A stretch of DNA of 64,000 bases. It comes from CAIWHR01 sp963823215. Its GTDB lineage: Bacteria > Pseudomonadota > Gammaproteobacteria > Burkholderiales > Casimicrobiaceae. Below are positions 36,675-45,123 of the stretch, one piece after another. Numbering within the stretch: the stretch's first letter is position 1; every line of letters starts with the position of its first letter. The stretch covers positions 62,001 through 126,000 of the forward strand of contig CAWGKT010000017.1 of the NCBI GenBank assembly GCA_963823215.1, written 5' to 3'. The notes under the pieces are model-generated. The model worked only from the letters and a program-made list of their open reading frames with translations, did not search any database and was not told the origin of the DNA. Both the position numbers and the translations under genes were made by a program.

Positions 36675-37496
36675 TCACTGTCGCGCCGTGCGCACGTGGC
36701 CCGGCGGGCGGGCGTCCACGCTGCTGCGCCACGGGTTGATGTCGATGCCCCCGCGCCGCGTGAACCGGGCGTACACCGACAGCGCTTCGGGCCGGCACCG
36801 CTGCCACACGTCGGTAAAGATGCGCTCGACGCAATGTTCATGGAAACCGGGATGCCGGCGGAACGACACGAGGTAGCGGAGCAGCCCCGCCCGATCGATC
36901 CGCGCGCCGCGGTAGCTGATCTGCACACACGCGTAATCGGGCTGGCCGGTGACTGGGCACACCGACCTGAACAACCGCGTGTACAGCGCCTCGCTGCAAT
37001 GGGGCAGCGCAGCCGAAAGCGCTTCGGGAACCGGCAGGCGATCGTCGACCGCAAGCGGCTGCGTGTCGAGGCAGGTGCCGGTGAAGTCGGCCTGCAGCAT
37101 TGAGCCGGTCCCGTTCGCTGGCAGCAACGCGATTTCGACGGCCGCGCCGGCCGCCTCGGACAGGTCGCGGGAGAGCGCCGCGGCGACCTCGGCGGCCGAG
37201 CCGAAGCGCGCCAGATTGAACCCCGCGAGATACAGTTTGACCGACTTGGACTCGACGATGCGCGGCGAATCCGCCGGCACGGCGAACGTCGCGATCGCCA
37301 CCTCGGGCTTGCCCGCAACGTCGAGCCAGCTCAATTCATAGGCGGTCCACAGGTCGACGCCGCCGAACGGCAGCGCGGCGCCGAATCCGAGCTCGGCGCG
37401 CTGCGGGCTGCGGTCGACCGGAAAGAGCAGGCCGGGATCGAGCCGATCCGGGTACGTCGCGGCCCGGGCCAGCGGCGAGGAATGAAGATCCGTCAT
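36675..37496 (-). CDS. queF: NADPH-dependent 7-cyano-7-deazaguanine reductase
   Basis: Reduces preQ0 to preQ1 in queuosine synthesis. The 273-residue size is that of the long, bimodular YqfF-type QueF. Typical stretches are FGGVDLWTAYELSWLDVAGK, VESKSVKLYLAGFN, and the C-terminal CPVTGQPDYACVQISYRG with FRRHPGFHEHCVERIFTD. It lies between murA and hisG in the same orientation, an uncommon position, flanked upstream by repeat B3 that supplies AAGGG before its ATG at 37496. Confidence 0.94.
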   Translation of the reverse strand: MTDLHSSPLARAATYPDRLDPGLLFPVDRSPQRAELGFGAALPFGGVDLWTAYELSWLDVAGKPEVAIATFAVPADSPRIVESKSVKLYLAGFNLARFGSAAEVAAALSRDLSEAAGAAVEIALLPANGTGSMLQADFTGTCLDTQPLAVDDRLPVPEALSAALPHCSEALYTRLFRSVCPVTGQPDYACVQISYRGARIDRAGLLRYLVSFRRHPGFHEHCVERIFTDVWQRCRPEALSVYARFTRRGGIDINPWRSSVDARPPGHVRTARQ

Positions 37497-37583
37497 GGTG
37501 CACCCTTAGAGCTGCGCGCTCATTGGACTGCCTTCGCGCTGCGCGCTCCGGTATTCGCCCCTGGGACGGCCCGCGGGCCTCAT
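37497..37583 (-). repeat. Family B intercistronic repeat, copy B3 (murA-queF)
   Basis: Begins with ATGAGGCCC overlapping the murA TGA and encodes a 25-codon frame (MRPAGRPRGEYRSAQREGSP then MSAQL, stop). It has GAAGG 7 bases before the internal ATG and ends TAAGGGTGCACC directly before the queF ATG. The GAGC-GCGCA-GCTC hairpin lies just upstream of that Shine-Dalgarno-like element. Confidence 0.78.
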
Positions 37584-38833
37584 GCCACGCGCCGGATCCG
37601 CGCGCCCAGCAGCGCGAGCTTCTCCTCGATCCGCTCGTAGCCGCGGTCCAGATGATAGATGCGGTCGATCGTCGTCGTGCCTTCGGCCATCAGGCCGGCG
37701 ATGACGAGGCAGGCGGAGGCACGCAGGTCCGTCGCCATCACGTCGGCGCCCGTCAGCTTCCCCACGCCACGAACGATCGCCGCATTGCCCTCCACCTCGA
37801 TCTCCGCACCGAGGCGCACGAGTTCCTGCACGTGCATCATCCGGTTCTCGAATATGGTCTCGGTGACCACCGTCGTGCCCGCGGCGCGCGTCGCGACTGC
37901 CATCATCTGCGCCTGCATGTCAGTCGGGAAACCCGGATAGGGCGCCGTGCGCAGGTTGAACGGCGCAAGCGGGCCGTGCCGCGCGACACGGATCACGTCG
38001 CCAGCGACGCTTATCTCGGCACCCGCCTCCGCCAGCTTGCCGAGGACGGCCTCGAGCGTTTCCGGTTGCGCGCCCGCGACCGTGGCTTCGCCGCCGGCCG
38101 CCGCGATCGCCGCGACGAACGTGCCCGTCTCGATCCGGTCGGGCATGACCGCGTGGGTGGCGCCATGCAGCCGGTCGACACCTTCGACGACGATGCGATC
38201 GGTGCCCGCCCCGGAGATCTTCGCCCCCATCGCGCCGAGGCAGCGCGCGAGATCGACGATCTCCGGCTCGCGCGCCGCGTTCTCGAGCGTGGTCGCGCCT
38301 GAGGCCAGCGTCGCCGCCATCATCAGGTTCTCGGTCCCGGTCACCGTGACCACGTCGAACACGAAGCGCGTGCCGGCCAGCCGCCGCGCGCGGGCGCTGA
38401 TGTAGCCGTGCTCGAGGTCGATTTCCGCGCCCATCGCCACGAGGCCCTTCACGTGCTGGTCGACGGGTCGCAGGCCGATCGCGCATCCGCCGGGCAGCGA
38501 CACGCGCGCCTCGCCGCAGCGGGCGAGCAACGGTCCCAGCGCCAGTATCGATGCCCGCATGGTCTTGACGAGCTCGTAGGGCGCGAGCGGCCAGTCGATC
38601 CGGCCGGCGTCGAGCGCTACGGTTCCGGGCGTGCCGGCATCGAGCGCGACGCCCATCTGCGCCAGCAGGGTCTGCATCGTCCGCACGTCCTTGAGGCGCG
38701 GCACGTTCGTGAGCACGAGCGGCTCCGGCGTGAGCAGCGCCGCGCAGAGGATCGGCAGCGCCGCGTTCTTCGCGCCGGAAACCCGGACCTCGCCGACGAG
38801 CGGCCGGCCGCCCTCGATCAACAGCTTGTCCAT
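37580..38833 (-). CDS. murA: UDP-N-acetylglucosamine 1-carboxyvinyltransferase
   Basis: First committed step of peptidoglycan synthesis, transferring enolpyruvate from PEP to UDP-GlcNAc. The 417-residue protein starts MDKLLIEGGRPLVGEVRVSG and has the catalytic cysteine loop LPGGCAIGLRPVDQHVKGL (fosfomycin target Cys). The C-terminal YHLDRGYERIEEKLALLGA is also present. The start ATG overlaps the TGA of repeat A4. Placement ahead of hisG is conserved in Betaproteobacteria. Confidence 0.97.
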   Translation of the reverse strand: MDKLLIEGGRPLVGEVRVSGAKNAALPILCAALLTPEPLVLTNVPRLKDVRTMQTLLAQMGVALDAGTPGTVALDAGRIDWPLAPYELVKTMRASILALGPLLARCGEARVSLPGGCAIGLRPVDQHVKGLVAMGAEIDLEHGYISARARRLAGTRFVFDVVTVTGTENLMMAATLASGATTLENAAREPEIVDLARCLGAMGAKISGAGTDRIVVEGVDRLHGATHAVMPDRIETGTFVAAIAAAGGEATVAGAQPETLEAVLGKLAEAGAEISVAGDVIRVARHGPLAPFNLRTAPYPGFPTDMQAQMMAVATRAAGTTVVTETIFENRMMHVQELVRLGAEIEVEGNAAIVRGVGKLTGADVMATDLRASACLVIAGLMAEGTTTIDRIYHLDRGYERIEEKLALLGARIRRVA

Positions 38834-38913
38834 CAGCGCCCGCCCGGCCGCCCGAAGGGCGCTGTGCGCCCCCGCGGGGGGCAGCGAACGCAGTGAGCGT
38901 GGGGGCTCATCAT
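38833..38913 (-). repeat. Family A intercistronic repeat, copy A4 (short form, bolA-murA)
   Basis: One 81-nt unit joins bolA and murA. The bolA TGA is followed by one base and ATGATG; the repeat's own TGA overlaps the murA start as TGATG. The mini-frame begins MMSPHAHCVRCPPRGR and ends PFGRPGGR. The terminal hairpin is CAGCGCCC...GGGCGCTG. Confidence 0.87.
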
Positions 38914-38914
38914 C

Positions 38915-39160
38915 TCAGGTGTCCCGTGTCGCCGCCCATTGCGCGGGCGTCAGCGTGGTCATCGACAGCGCATGGATCTCCTCGCGCATCCGGTCGCCGA
39001 GCGCCGCGTAGACGAGCTGGTGCTGACGGACCTTGGAGAGGCCCTCGAACGCCGCGCTTACGATCACGGCCTCCCAGTGGTGGCCGTCGCCGCGCACCTC
39101 GACCTGCGCGCAAGGGAGGCCCGCTGCAATCGAAGTCTTGATGGATTCCGGCGTGACCAT
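38915..39160 (-). CDS. BolA-family protein (IbaG/YrbA-like)
   Basis: 81-residue member of the BolA family, which partners monothiol glutaredoxins in iron-sulfur handling. The fold is recognisable from VTPESIKTSIAAGLPCAQVE, DGHHWEAVIVSAAFEGLSKV and RQHQLVYAALGDRMREEIHA, with the conserved histidine in the last helix. The ATG at 39160 was chosen over a far upstream in-frame ATG. Position just before murA fits the IbaG/YrbA branch. Confidence 0.92.
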   Translation of the reverse strand: MVTPESIKTSIAAGLPCAQVEVRGDGHHWEAVIVSAAFEGLSKVRQHQLVYAALGDRMREEIHALSMTTLTPAQWAATRDT

Positions 39161-39261
39161 GGACAAACCTCGACTCGATGACGGGATGACGGACTGAACC
39201 GATGGCGGATGTGCGTGCAGGCGGCTGCGCGGACCGCGTCCGGGCGGCGCGCCGCGCGCGG

Positions 39262-40041
39262 TCAGGGCCGGAGTTTCCAGCCGCGCCGCAGCAGCGTCAA
39301 CGCCAGGAGCGACAGCAGCAGCGCGCATCCCGCGACGATCCCGAGGCTCAGCACGGGCGGGACGTCGGACAAGCCGAAGAATCCATAACGGAAGCCGTCA
39401 ATCATATAGAAGAACGGATTGCCGTGCGACAGCGACTGCCAGAACGGCGGCAGCGAATGGATCGAGTAGAACACGCCGGACAGGAACGTGAGTGGCGTGA
39501 TGAGGAAATTCTGGAATGCCGCGAGCTGGTCGAACTTGTCGGCCCAGATACCCGCGACGAGGCCGAGCGTGCCGAGGATCGCGCTGCCGAGCAGCGCGAA
39601 CGCGAGCGCCCAGAACGGGTGCGGCATCGCGAGCAGCGACGGCACGAAGAACAGCGTGACGACAAAGACGCCCAGTCCCACGACGAGACCGCGCACCATG
39701 GCGCCCAGCACGTACGCGGCGAAGAAGTCGGCCGGCGAGAGCGGCGTGAGCAGGATGAAGATCATGTTGCCGGTGATCTTCGACTGGATGAGCGACGATG
39801 AGGTGTTGGCGAATGCATTCTGCAGCACCGACATCATCACCAGTCCGGGCACCAGGAAGGCGGTATAGCCGATCTGGCCGCCGAACACGGACACGCGCGA
39901 CTCCAGCACGTGCGAGAAGATGAGCAGATAGAGGAGCGCAGTGATCACGGGTGCCAGGATCGTCTGGAAGGCGACCTTCCAGAAGCGCAGCAGCTCCTTG
40001 TAGAGCAGCGTCAGCCAGCCGGCCCCGGCGATGCGAATCAC
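39262..40041 (-). CDS. ABC-2 type transporter permease (YadH-like)
   Basis: Integral membrane partner of the ATPase gene upstream, 259 residues with six membrane helices (LYKELLRFWKVAFQTILAPV at the start; FLITPLTFLSGVFYSIHSLP marks the ABC-2 signature region). The start overlaps the ATPase stop by ATGA. YadGH-type exporters are of unknown substrate; the location next to mla genes suggests a cell-envelope role but proves none. Confidence 0.9.
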   Translation of the reverse strand: MIRIAGAGWLTLLYKELLRFWKVAFQTILAPVITALLYLLIFSHVLESRVSVFGGQIGYTAFLVPGLVMMSVLQNAFANTSSSLIQSKITGNMIFILLTPLSPADFFAAYVLGAMVRGLVVGLGVFVVTLFFVPSLLAMPHPFWALAFALLGSAILGTLGLVAGIWADKFDQLAAFQNFLITPLTFLSGVFYSIHSLPPFWQSLSHGNPFFYMIDGFRYGFFGLSDVPPVLSLGIVAGCALLLSLLALTLLRRGWKLRP

Positions 40042-40958
40042 GACGGCGACCCCCGCGTCGGCGCACGCCCGCCGCCCATGATGCGCAGGAAGACCTGCTC
40101 GAGATCGGTTTCCAGCAGCGCCAGCTCATCGATGCGGATGGCCTCGCCGCGCAGCGCCGCGAGCAGCGCTTCGAGGTCGGCATAACTGTCGAGTCCGACC
40201 ACGAAGCCATGCGCGTCCCGGCTCGTCACCCGGGGCTGCCAGACGGCAGGAACGCGGTCGGCGACTAGCCGCACCGTGAGTCCGGCGACATTCGTCAGCA
40301 GGTTCTTCGTCGTGTCGAGCGCGACGACCCGGCCGGCCTTCAGCATGGCGATACGGCCGCACAGCGCCTCGGCCTCCTCGAGATAGTGGGTCGTCAGGAT
40401 GATCGTGTGGCCATCGCGGTTCAGCTTGCGGATGAACGCCCACAGGCTCCGGCGCAACTCGACGTCGACCCCCGCGGTCGGCTCGTCCAGCACGATCACC
40501 GGCGGCTTGTGCACGAGCGCCTGGCCCACCAGCACGCGGCGCTTCATGCCGCCGGAAAGCGAGCGCATGTTCGCGTTGGCCTTCGCCGTGAGATCGAGGT
40601 GATGCAGGATTTCGTCGATCCACGCGTCGTTGTGCCGAATGCCGAAGTAGCCGGACTGGATTTCGAGCGTTTCGCGCACCGAGAAGAACGGGTCGAAAAC
40701 GAGCTCCTGCGGGACCACGCCGAGGGCGCGTCGCGCCTTCCGGTAGTCTTCGATAACATCGTGCCCGAGCACGCGCACGGTCCCGCTGTCGGCCCGGGTC
40801 AGGCCGGCGAGGATGGAGATCAGTGTCGTCTTGCCCGCACCGTTGGGGCCGAGCAGCCCGAAGAACTCGCCCTCCTCGACAACGAGGCTGACCCCCGCCA
40901 ACGCCCGCACATTGCCGAAGCAGCGGACGACGTCGGCGATTTCGACGGCGAGGGACAC
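40038..40958 (-). CDS. ABC transporter ATP-binding protein (YadG-like)
   Basis: ATPase of the YadGH-like exporter, 306 residues: Walker A GPNGAGKTT, signature LSGGMKRRVLVGQAL, Walker B VIVLDEPTAGVD and H-loop TTHYLEE. A C-terminal extension ends ETDLEQVFLRIMGG, typical of the CcmA/DrrA group. No ATG fits; GTG 40958 begins directly before the first beta-strand (LAVEIADVVRCFGNVRALAG). About 100 bases of unassigned sequence separate it from repeat A5. Confidence 0.9.
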   Translation of the reverse strand: MSLAVEIADVVRCFGNVRALAGVSLVVEEGEFFGLLGPNGAGKTTLISILAGLTRADSGTVRVLGHDVIEDYRKARRALGVVPQELVFDPFFSVRETLEIQSGYFGIRHNDAWIDEILHHLDLTAKANANMRSLSGGMKRRVLVGQALVHKPPVIVLDEPTAGVDVELRRSLWAFIRKLNRDGHTIILTTHYLEEAEALCGRIAMLKAGRVVALDTTKNLLTNVAGLTVRLVADRVPAVWQPRVTSRDAHGFVVGLDSYADLEALLAALRGEAIRIDELALLETDLEQVFLRIMGGGRAPTRGSPS

Positions 40959-41061
40959 GATCAGGGATTGCCCGGGGCGACGGGAACCGGCGCGCCAGCC
41001 GCCGATCTCTCGGCGGGGTCCGACCCTGCGAGACGCGGAAGCGCGCGTGGCAGCGCCACTG

Positions 41062-41208
41062 TCAGTGCCCGCACGGCCGCCCGAAGGGCACTGCCCGCCC
41101 CCGCGGGGGGCAGCGAACACCAGGCCGAAGGCCGCAGGACAGCCGAAGGCTGGTCCCGCGCAGCGGGATGCGGCGAAGCCGCACACAGTGAGCGTGGGGG
41201 CCGTTCAT
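41062..41208 (-). repeat. Family A intercistronic repeat, copy A5 (long form, mlaB-ATPase)
   Basis: 147-nt long form starting one base after the mlaB TGA (TGAGATGAACGG). It is an open frame of 48 codons ending GRPCGH, TGA, almost identical to A3. Differences include TGT/TGC and loop positions, while the terminal hairpin keeps pairing as CAGTGCCC...GGGCACTG. Here the repeat TGA is 103 bases from the next start, so it does not couple directly. Confidence 0.86.
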
Positions 41209-41209
41209 C

Positions 41210-41533
41210 TCACGCGCCAAGGATCTCCTCGACGCCGTACAGATTGGCGAGAGAGGCAAGCGCCGCGGGGATGCCCACGAACCGCAGCGGCCGGCCCTCG
41301 TCGGCCGCGCGCCGCTTGAGCGCGAGCAGTACCGCGACGGCGGCCGAATCGATTCCCTCGACATCGCGCAGATCAACCTCGCCGTCGCCCGGCAGCCTCA
41401 GCGCGGCCGCGGCCGCCAGCACCGGACCGGCGTTGGTGGACGTGAGCCTGCCCGCGTAGGTCCAGCGCGCCCCATCCCCATCCGGCGCAAAGCGCGACTC
41501 GGCAGCGGCCTGCGCGTCGCCGGCCGCGCTCAT
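41210..41533 (-). CDS. STAS-domain protein, MlaB-like
   Basis: Cytoplasmic STAS protein of 107 residues that would bind the MlaF ATPase in the Mla phospholipid transporter. The sequence RWTYAGRLTSTNAGPVLAAA, VDLRDVEGIDSAAVAVLLAL and RFVGIPAALASLANLYGVEE follows the anti-sigma-antagonist/STAS pattern with Ser in the loop after DSA. Its ATG overlaps the mlaC stop by ATGA. It is the last mla gene on the strand. Confidence 0.86.
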   Translation of the reverse strand: MSAAGDAQAAAESRFAPDGDGARWTYAGRLTSTNAGPVLAAAAALRLPGDGEVDLRDVEGIDSAAVAVLLALKRRAADEGRPLRFVGIPAALASLANLYGVEEILGA

Positions 41534-42165
41534 TTCGCCGCGACGCCCCGATTGCGGTCGGCGAGCGTCTTGATGAGGCCGTCCACGCCGCCGTTCTTGA
41601 TCTGCTCGTTGAACTCGTCGCGATAATTGGTGACGAGCGAAACGCCGGCGACAATGACGTCGTAGCACTTCCAGGCGTCCGCCTTCTTCTCCATGCCGTA
41701 GTCGATCTGGATCGGGGCCCCGGACGCCCGCTGCACCAGCGTGCGCACGGTGACCTCGGTGTCGCCCGCGTTCATCCGCAGCGGCTTGTAGTCGATCGTC
41801 TCGTTGCGGTACTGGTTGAGCGCGCCCGAATAGGTACGCACGAGCAGCGCCCGGAATTCATCCGTGATTCGTTTCTGCTGCTCGGGTGTCGCGCTCCGCC
41901 AGTTCTTGCCCATGGCGAGCGCCGCCATCCGGGTGAAGTCGAAATTTGGCAGGAGCTTCGCTTCGAGCACGTCCCGGATTCGCGCCTCGTTGCCCGCCTG
42001 GATCGCCGGATCGGACTTGATCGTCGCAATCACGTCCTGCGCGACGCGCTTCACCATGGCGTCGGGCGCTTCCTGCGCGGCGGCAGGCAGTGCGGCGCCG
42101 ATCAGCGCGGCAGCCGCGATCAGGACGAATGCGGTCCGCCGCGCGGGCATAGGGACGATCGCCAT
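41530..42165 (-). CDS. mlaC: Periplasmic phospholipid-binding protein MlaC
   Basis: Soluble shuttle that carries phospholipid between outer-membrane MlaA and the inner-membrane MlaFEDB complex. The 211-residue precursor has a signal peptide (AFVLIAAAALIGAALPAAAQ) and the Tol_Tol_Ttg2 domain with FDFTRMAALAMGKNWRSATP, EFRALLVRTYSGALNQYRNE and GVSLVTNYRDEFNEQI. It lies directly after mlaA with no gap and before mlaB. Confidence 0.94.
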   Translation of the reverse strand: MAIVPMPARRTAFVLIAAAALIGAALPAAAQEAPDAMVKRVAQDVIATIKSDPAIQAGNEARIRDVLEAKLLPNFDFTRMAALAMGKNWRSATPEQQKRITDEFRALLVRTYSGALNQYRNETIDYKPLRMNAGDTEVTVRTLVQRASGAPIQIDYGMEKKADAWKCYDVIVAGVSLVTNYRDEFNEQIKNGGVDGLIKTLADRNRGVAAK

Positions 42166-42888
42166 CTAGGGCTCCTCGGGTTCGGGCGGCGGCTTGCCGT
42201 CGTAGAGCAGATACTGCCGCCGCTGCAGATAGGCGTTGCGGATGAACAGGTAGCGATCGAGCGCGGCCGTGTCGACGATCGCGCCCGCGGAGAGTGCCTG
42301 GGCGCGGAGGTCCACGGCCCCCAGCCCGTAGAGGCTGTTGCGCAAGGGCACCTCGCCGATGTAGCCGACCGGACCCACCATGACGCGCACGATCGCGCCG
42401 CTGCCGTCGCGCACGGTCGTCGGCCCGAAGAACGGCACGAAGAGATAAGGCCCTTGCGGCAGGCCCCACGCCCCGAACGTCTGGCCGAAATCCTCGTTGC
42501 CGCGCTCGATGCCGACCATCGACGCCAGGTCGAAGATGCCGCCGACGCCGAATGCGGTGTTGAGCAGCACCCGGGCGAGGTCGTTGTCGAGCTTGTCGAG
42601 CTTGCCCTGCAGAATGTCGTTGACCGCCGAGATGAGGTCCTCGATGTTGTTGAAGACGTTGGAGACTCCCGTGCGGATGAGTTCCGGCACGACGTCGATG
42701 TAGGCCTGCGCCACGGGCTTCACGACGGCCGTGTCGACGGTGTCGTGAAACGTGTAGAGCGCCCGGTTCATTGGCTCGAACGGGTCCTGGCGCGACGGCG
42801 CGGCCGCACAGCCGGCGAGCAGCGCGACGGCCACGGCGACGGCCGCGCGCGATAGCGCCGGACGGCCTCGATCAAGCGCAACATTCAT
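42166..42888 (-). CDS. mlaA: Outer-membrane lipoprotein MlaA (VacJ)
   Basis: Removes mislocalised phospholipids from the outer leaflet of the outer membrane. The 240-residue precursor has a lipoprotein signal (AVAVAVALLAGC, lipidated Cys27), then DPFEPMNRALYTFHDTVDTA and the VacJ core NVFNNIEDLISAVNDILQGK, GNEDFGQTFGAWGLPQGPYL. The ATG overlaps the mlaD stop. Having mlaA inside the mlaFEDCB operon is a beta- and some gammaproteobacterial arrangement. Confidence 0.94.
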   Translation of the reverse strand: MNVALDRGRPALSRAAVAVAVALLAGCAAAPSRQDPFEPMNRALYTFHDTVDTAVVKPVAQAYIDVVPELIRTGVSNVFNNIEDLISAVNDILQGKLDKLDNDLARVLLNTAFGVGGIFDLASMVGIERGNEDFGQTFGAWGLPQGPYLFVPFFGPTTVRDGSGAIVRVMVGPVGYIGEVPLRNSLYGLGAVDLRAQALSAGAIVDTAALDRYLFIRNAYLQRRQYLLYDGKPPPEPEEP

Positions 42889-43358
42889 TTCCCGCCTCCC
42901 GCAGCGGCCTTGTCGAACAGGAACTGGCCGATCAGCTTTTCCAGTACGATCCCCGACTGGGTCTTGGCAAGCGTCCCGCCGTCGGCCAGCATCTTCGTGT
43001 CGCCGCCGGCGTCGAGTCCTATGTAGACATCGCCGAGGAGGCCCGACGTGAGGATAGACGCGATGGTGTCCGTCGTGAACTGGTAGCCCTCGTCGATCTT
43101 GACCGTGACGATCGCCTGGTAGGTCGTCGGATCGAGCCGGATGCGCTCGACCCGGCCGACGATGACGCCGGCCGCCTTCACCGACGCGCGGAGCTTCAGT
43201 CCCCCGATGTTGTCGAAGCGCGCCTCGAGCCGGTAGCCCGGCGGCGACCCGATGCTGATCAGGTTGCCGACCTTGAGCGCCAGAAAGAGGATCGCCCCGA
43301 TGCCGATCGCGACGAACGTGCCGACCCAGAGATCGAGTGCGGAGCGGTTGAGGTTCAT
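42885..43358 (-). CDS. mlaD: MCE-domain protein MlaD
   Basis: Single-pass inner-membrane protein forming a hexameric MCE ring for phospholipid transport. The 157-residue product starts MNLNRSALDLWVGTFVAIGI (membrane helix to about residue 30). The MCE domain follows, with YRLEARFDNIGGLKLRASVK, VGRVERIRLDPTTYQAIVTV and TSGLLGDVYIGLDAGG. An upstream in-frame ATG at 43391 overlaps mlaE and was not used. Confidence 0.93.
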   Translation of the reverse strand: MNLNRSALDLWVGTFVAIGIGAILFLALKVGNLISIGSPPGYRLEARFDNIGGLKLRASVKAAGVIVGRVERIRLDPTTYQAIVTVKIDEGYQFTTDTIASILTSGLLGDVYIGLDAGGDTKMLADGGTLAKTQSGIVLEKLIGQFLFDKAAAGGGK

Positions 43359-43380
43359 CGCGCGGCCTTCACGTGGTAAT

Positions 43381-44190
43381 TCACACCCCACCCCGGAACA
43401 TGAACACGGTGAGAACGAAGTCGAGCCCGAGGATCGCGAGCGAGCTCTCGACGACCGTGCGCGTCGTCGCCGTCGACACGCCTTCGGCCGTAGGTTTCGC
43501 GTCGTAGCCCTCGAACACCGCGATCATGCTGACCGCAATGCCGAAAACGATGCTCTTGATGACGCCGTTGACAATGTCGAAGCGGAAATCGACCCCCGCC
43601 TGCATGTTGCCCCAGAATGCACCGGGGTCGATGCCGATGAGCTTCACCCCCACCAGGTAGGCGCCGAAGACGCCCAGCGTGGAGAACAACGCGGCGAGCA
43701 ACGGCATCGAGATGACGCCGCCCCAGAACCGCGGCGCGACCACGCGTGCGAGCGGGTCGACGGCCATCATTTCCATCGCCGACAGCTGCTCGGTCGCCTT
43801 CATCAGCCCGATTTCCGCGGTGATCGCGCTGCCGGCGCGGCTCGCGAACAGCAGGCCGGCGACCACGGGCCCCAGCTCGCGGACGAGCGACAGCGCGACG
43901 AGCACGCCGAGGGACTCGGCGGCGCCGTAGCGCTGCAGCACGTCATAACCCTGCAACGCCAGCACCATCCCGACAAAGAGCCCCGAGACGAGGATGATGA
44001 CGAGCGAGAGCACACCGGCGAAGTAGATCTCACGCAGCGTCAGCGACAGGCGCGCGAAGGCGGCCGGCGTCTCGAGCACGACCGCGAGGCTGAACCGCGC
44101 CGCGTACCCCAGCCAGCCGATGGCAGCGATCGTTCCGCCACCCATCCGCCGCAGCGTACCTGCGATTCCGGTGAGGACGGCGTTAAGCAC
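43381..44190 (-). CDS. mlaE: Phospholipid ABC transporter permease MlaE
   Basis: Permease of the Mla complex, 269 residues with five to six membrane segments; family landmarks include REIYFAGVLSLVIILVSGLF, LVRELGPVVAGLLFASRAGS and ATEQLSAMEMMAVDPLARVV. The GTG at 44190 overlaps the mlaF stop by a few bases and starts at the expected N-terminal amphipathic helix; the ATG at 44259 would lie inside mlaF. Confidence 0.93.
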   Translation of the reverse strand: MLNAVLTGIAGTLRRMGGGTIAAIGWLGYAARFSLAVVLETPAAFARLSLTLREIYFAGVLSLVIILVSGLFVGMVLALQGYDVLQRYGAAESLGVLVALSLVRELGPVVAGLLFASRAGSAITAEIGLMKATEQLSAMEMMAVDPLARVVAPRFWGGVISMPLLAALFSTLGVFGAYLVGVKLIGIDPGAFWGNMQAGVDFRFDIVNGVIKSIVFGIAVSMIAVFEGYDAKPTAEGVSTATTRTVVESSLAILGLDFVLTVFMFRGGV

Positions 44191-45025
44191 GGACAAACAG
44201 CTCGGAACGATAGGGCGGCGCAGGGTAATGGAACGGCACGGGGCCATCCGGCTCGCCATCGACGAACTGGCGGACGAAGGCGTCGCCGGACGCCCGCACC
44301 TCGGCCGGCGTGCCCTCGGCGATGATCTTGCCTTCCGACACGAAATACAGGTAGTCGACGATCTTCAGCGATTCGTAGACGTCGTGCGTCACGACGAGCG
44401 AGGTGATACCCAACGCCTCGCTCATGCGCCGGATCAGCTGGCCGACGACACCGAGCGAAATCGGATCGAGCCCGGCGAACGGCTCGTCGTAGAGCACGAG
44501 CATCGGGTCGAGCGCGATGGCACGGGCGAGCGCGACACGGCGCGCCATGCCTCCGGAGAGCTCAGCGGGCATCAGACGTGCCGCCCCGCGCAGACCGACC
44601 GCGTGCAGCTTCATCAGCACCAGGTCGCGGATGAGCTCCTCCGGCAGATCCGTATGCTCGCGCAGCGTGAAGGCTATGTTCTCGTACACCGACATGTCGG
44701 TGAACAAGGCGCCGAACTGGAACAGCATCCCGAGCTTGCGGCGCATCGCATACAGCGCACCACGGTCGAGGTCGGGCACCGATGCCCCGCCGACCAGCAC
44801 CCGGCCCGACTGGGGCCGCAGCTGGCCGCCGATAAGGCGCAGGATCGTGGTCTTGCCGCAGCCGGAGCCACCCATGATCGCCACCACGCCGCCGCGCGGA
44901 ATCCGCATCGAGATGCCGGTGAGCACCGGTCGCCGGTCGTAGCCGAACGTCACGTCGGCGAGCTCGACGGCATAATCGGGGGCCACAGGGGCCGGCACGG
45001 ATGCCGGCGCGGAAAGGTCGGACAT
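44183..45025 (-). CDS. mlaF: Phospholipid ABC transporter ATPase MlaF
   Basis: ATPase of the Mla complex, 280 residues. Walker A is GGSGCGKTT, signature LSGGMARRVALARAIALDP, Walker B LVLYDEPFAGLDP and H-loop VVTHDVYE. The C-terminal end (PFHYPAPPYRSELFVRA) is an extension seen in MlaF relatives for dimer contacts. It is the first gene of the mla operon, with a short upstream region shared with the convergent end of nothing else, so the promoter probably lies in 45026-45123. Confidence 0.93.
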   Translation of the reverse strand: MSDLSAPASVPAPVAPDYAVELADVTFGYDRRPVLTGISMRIPRGGVVAIMGGSGCGKTTILRLIGGQLRPQSGRVLVGGASVPDLDRGALYAMRRKLGMLFQFGALFTDMSVYENIAFTLREHTDLPEELIRDLVLMKLHAVGLRGAARLMPAELSGGMARRVALARAIALDPMLVLYDEPFAGLDPISLGVVGQLIRRMSEALGITSLVVTHDVYESLKIVDYLYFVSEGKIIAEGTPAEVRASGDAFVRQFVDGEPDGPVPFHYPAPPYRSELFVRA

Positions 45026-45123
45026 CGGATCGGTTGCTCGGCCTCAGGGAGCGGCATTGTAGCCCGTCGGGTTGGCGCTCACAATCCGGCCGCCCCGGCG
45101 ACCGCCCGGCCTAGGCCGTGGTG

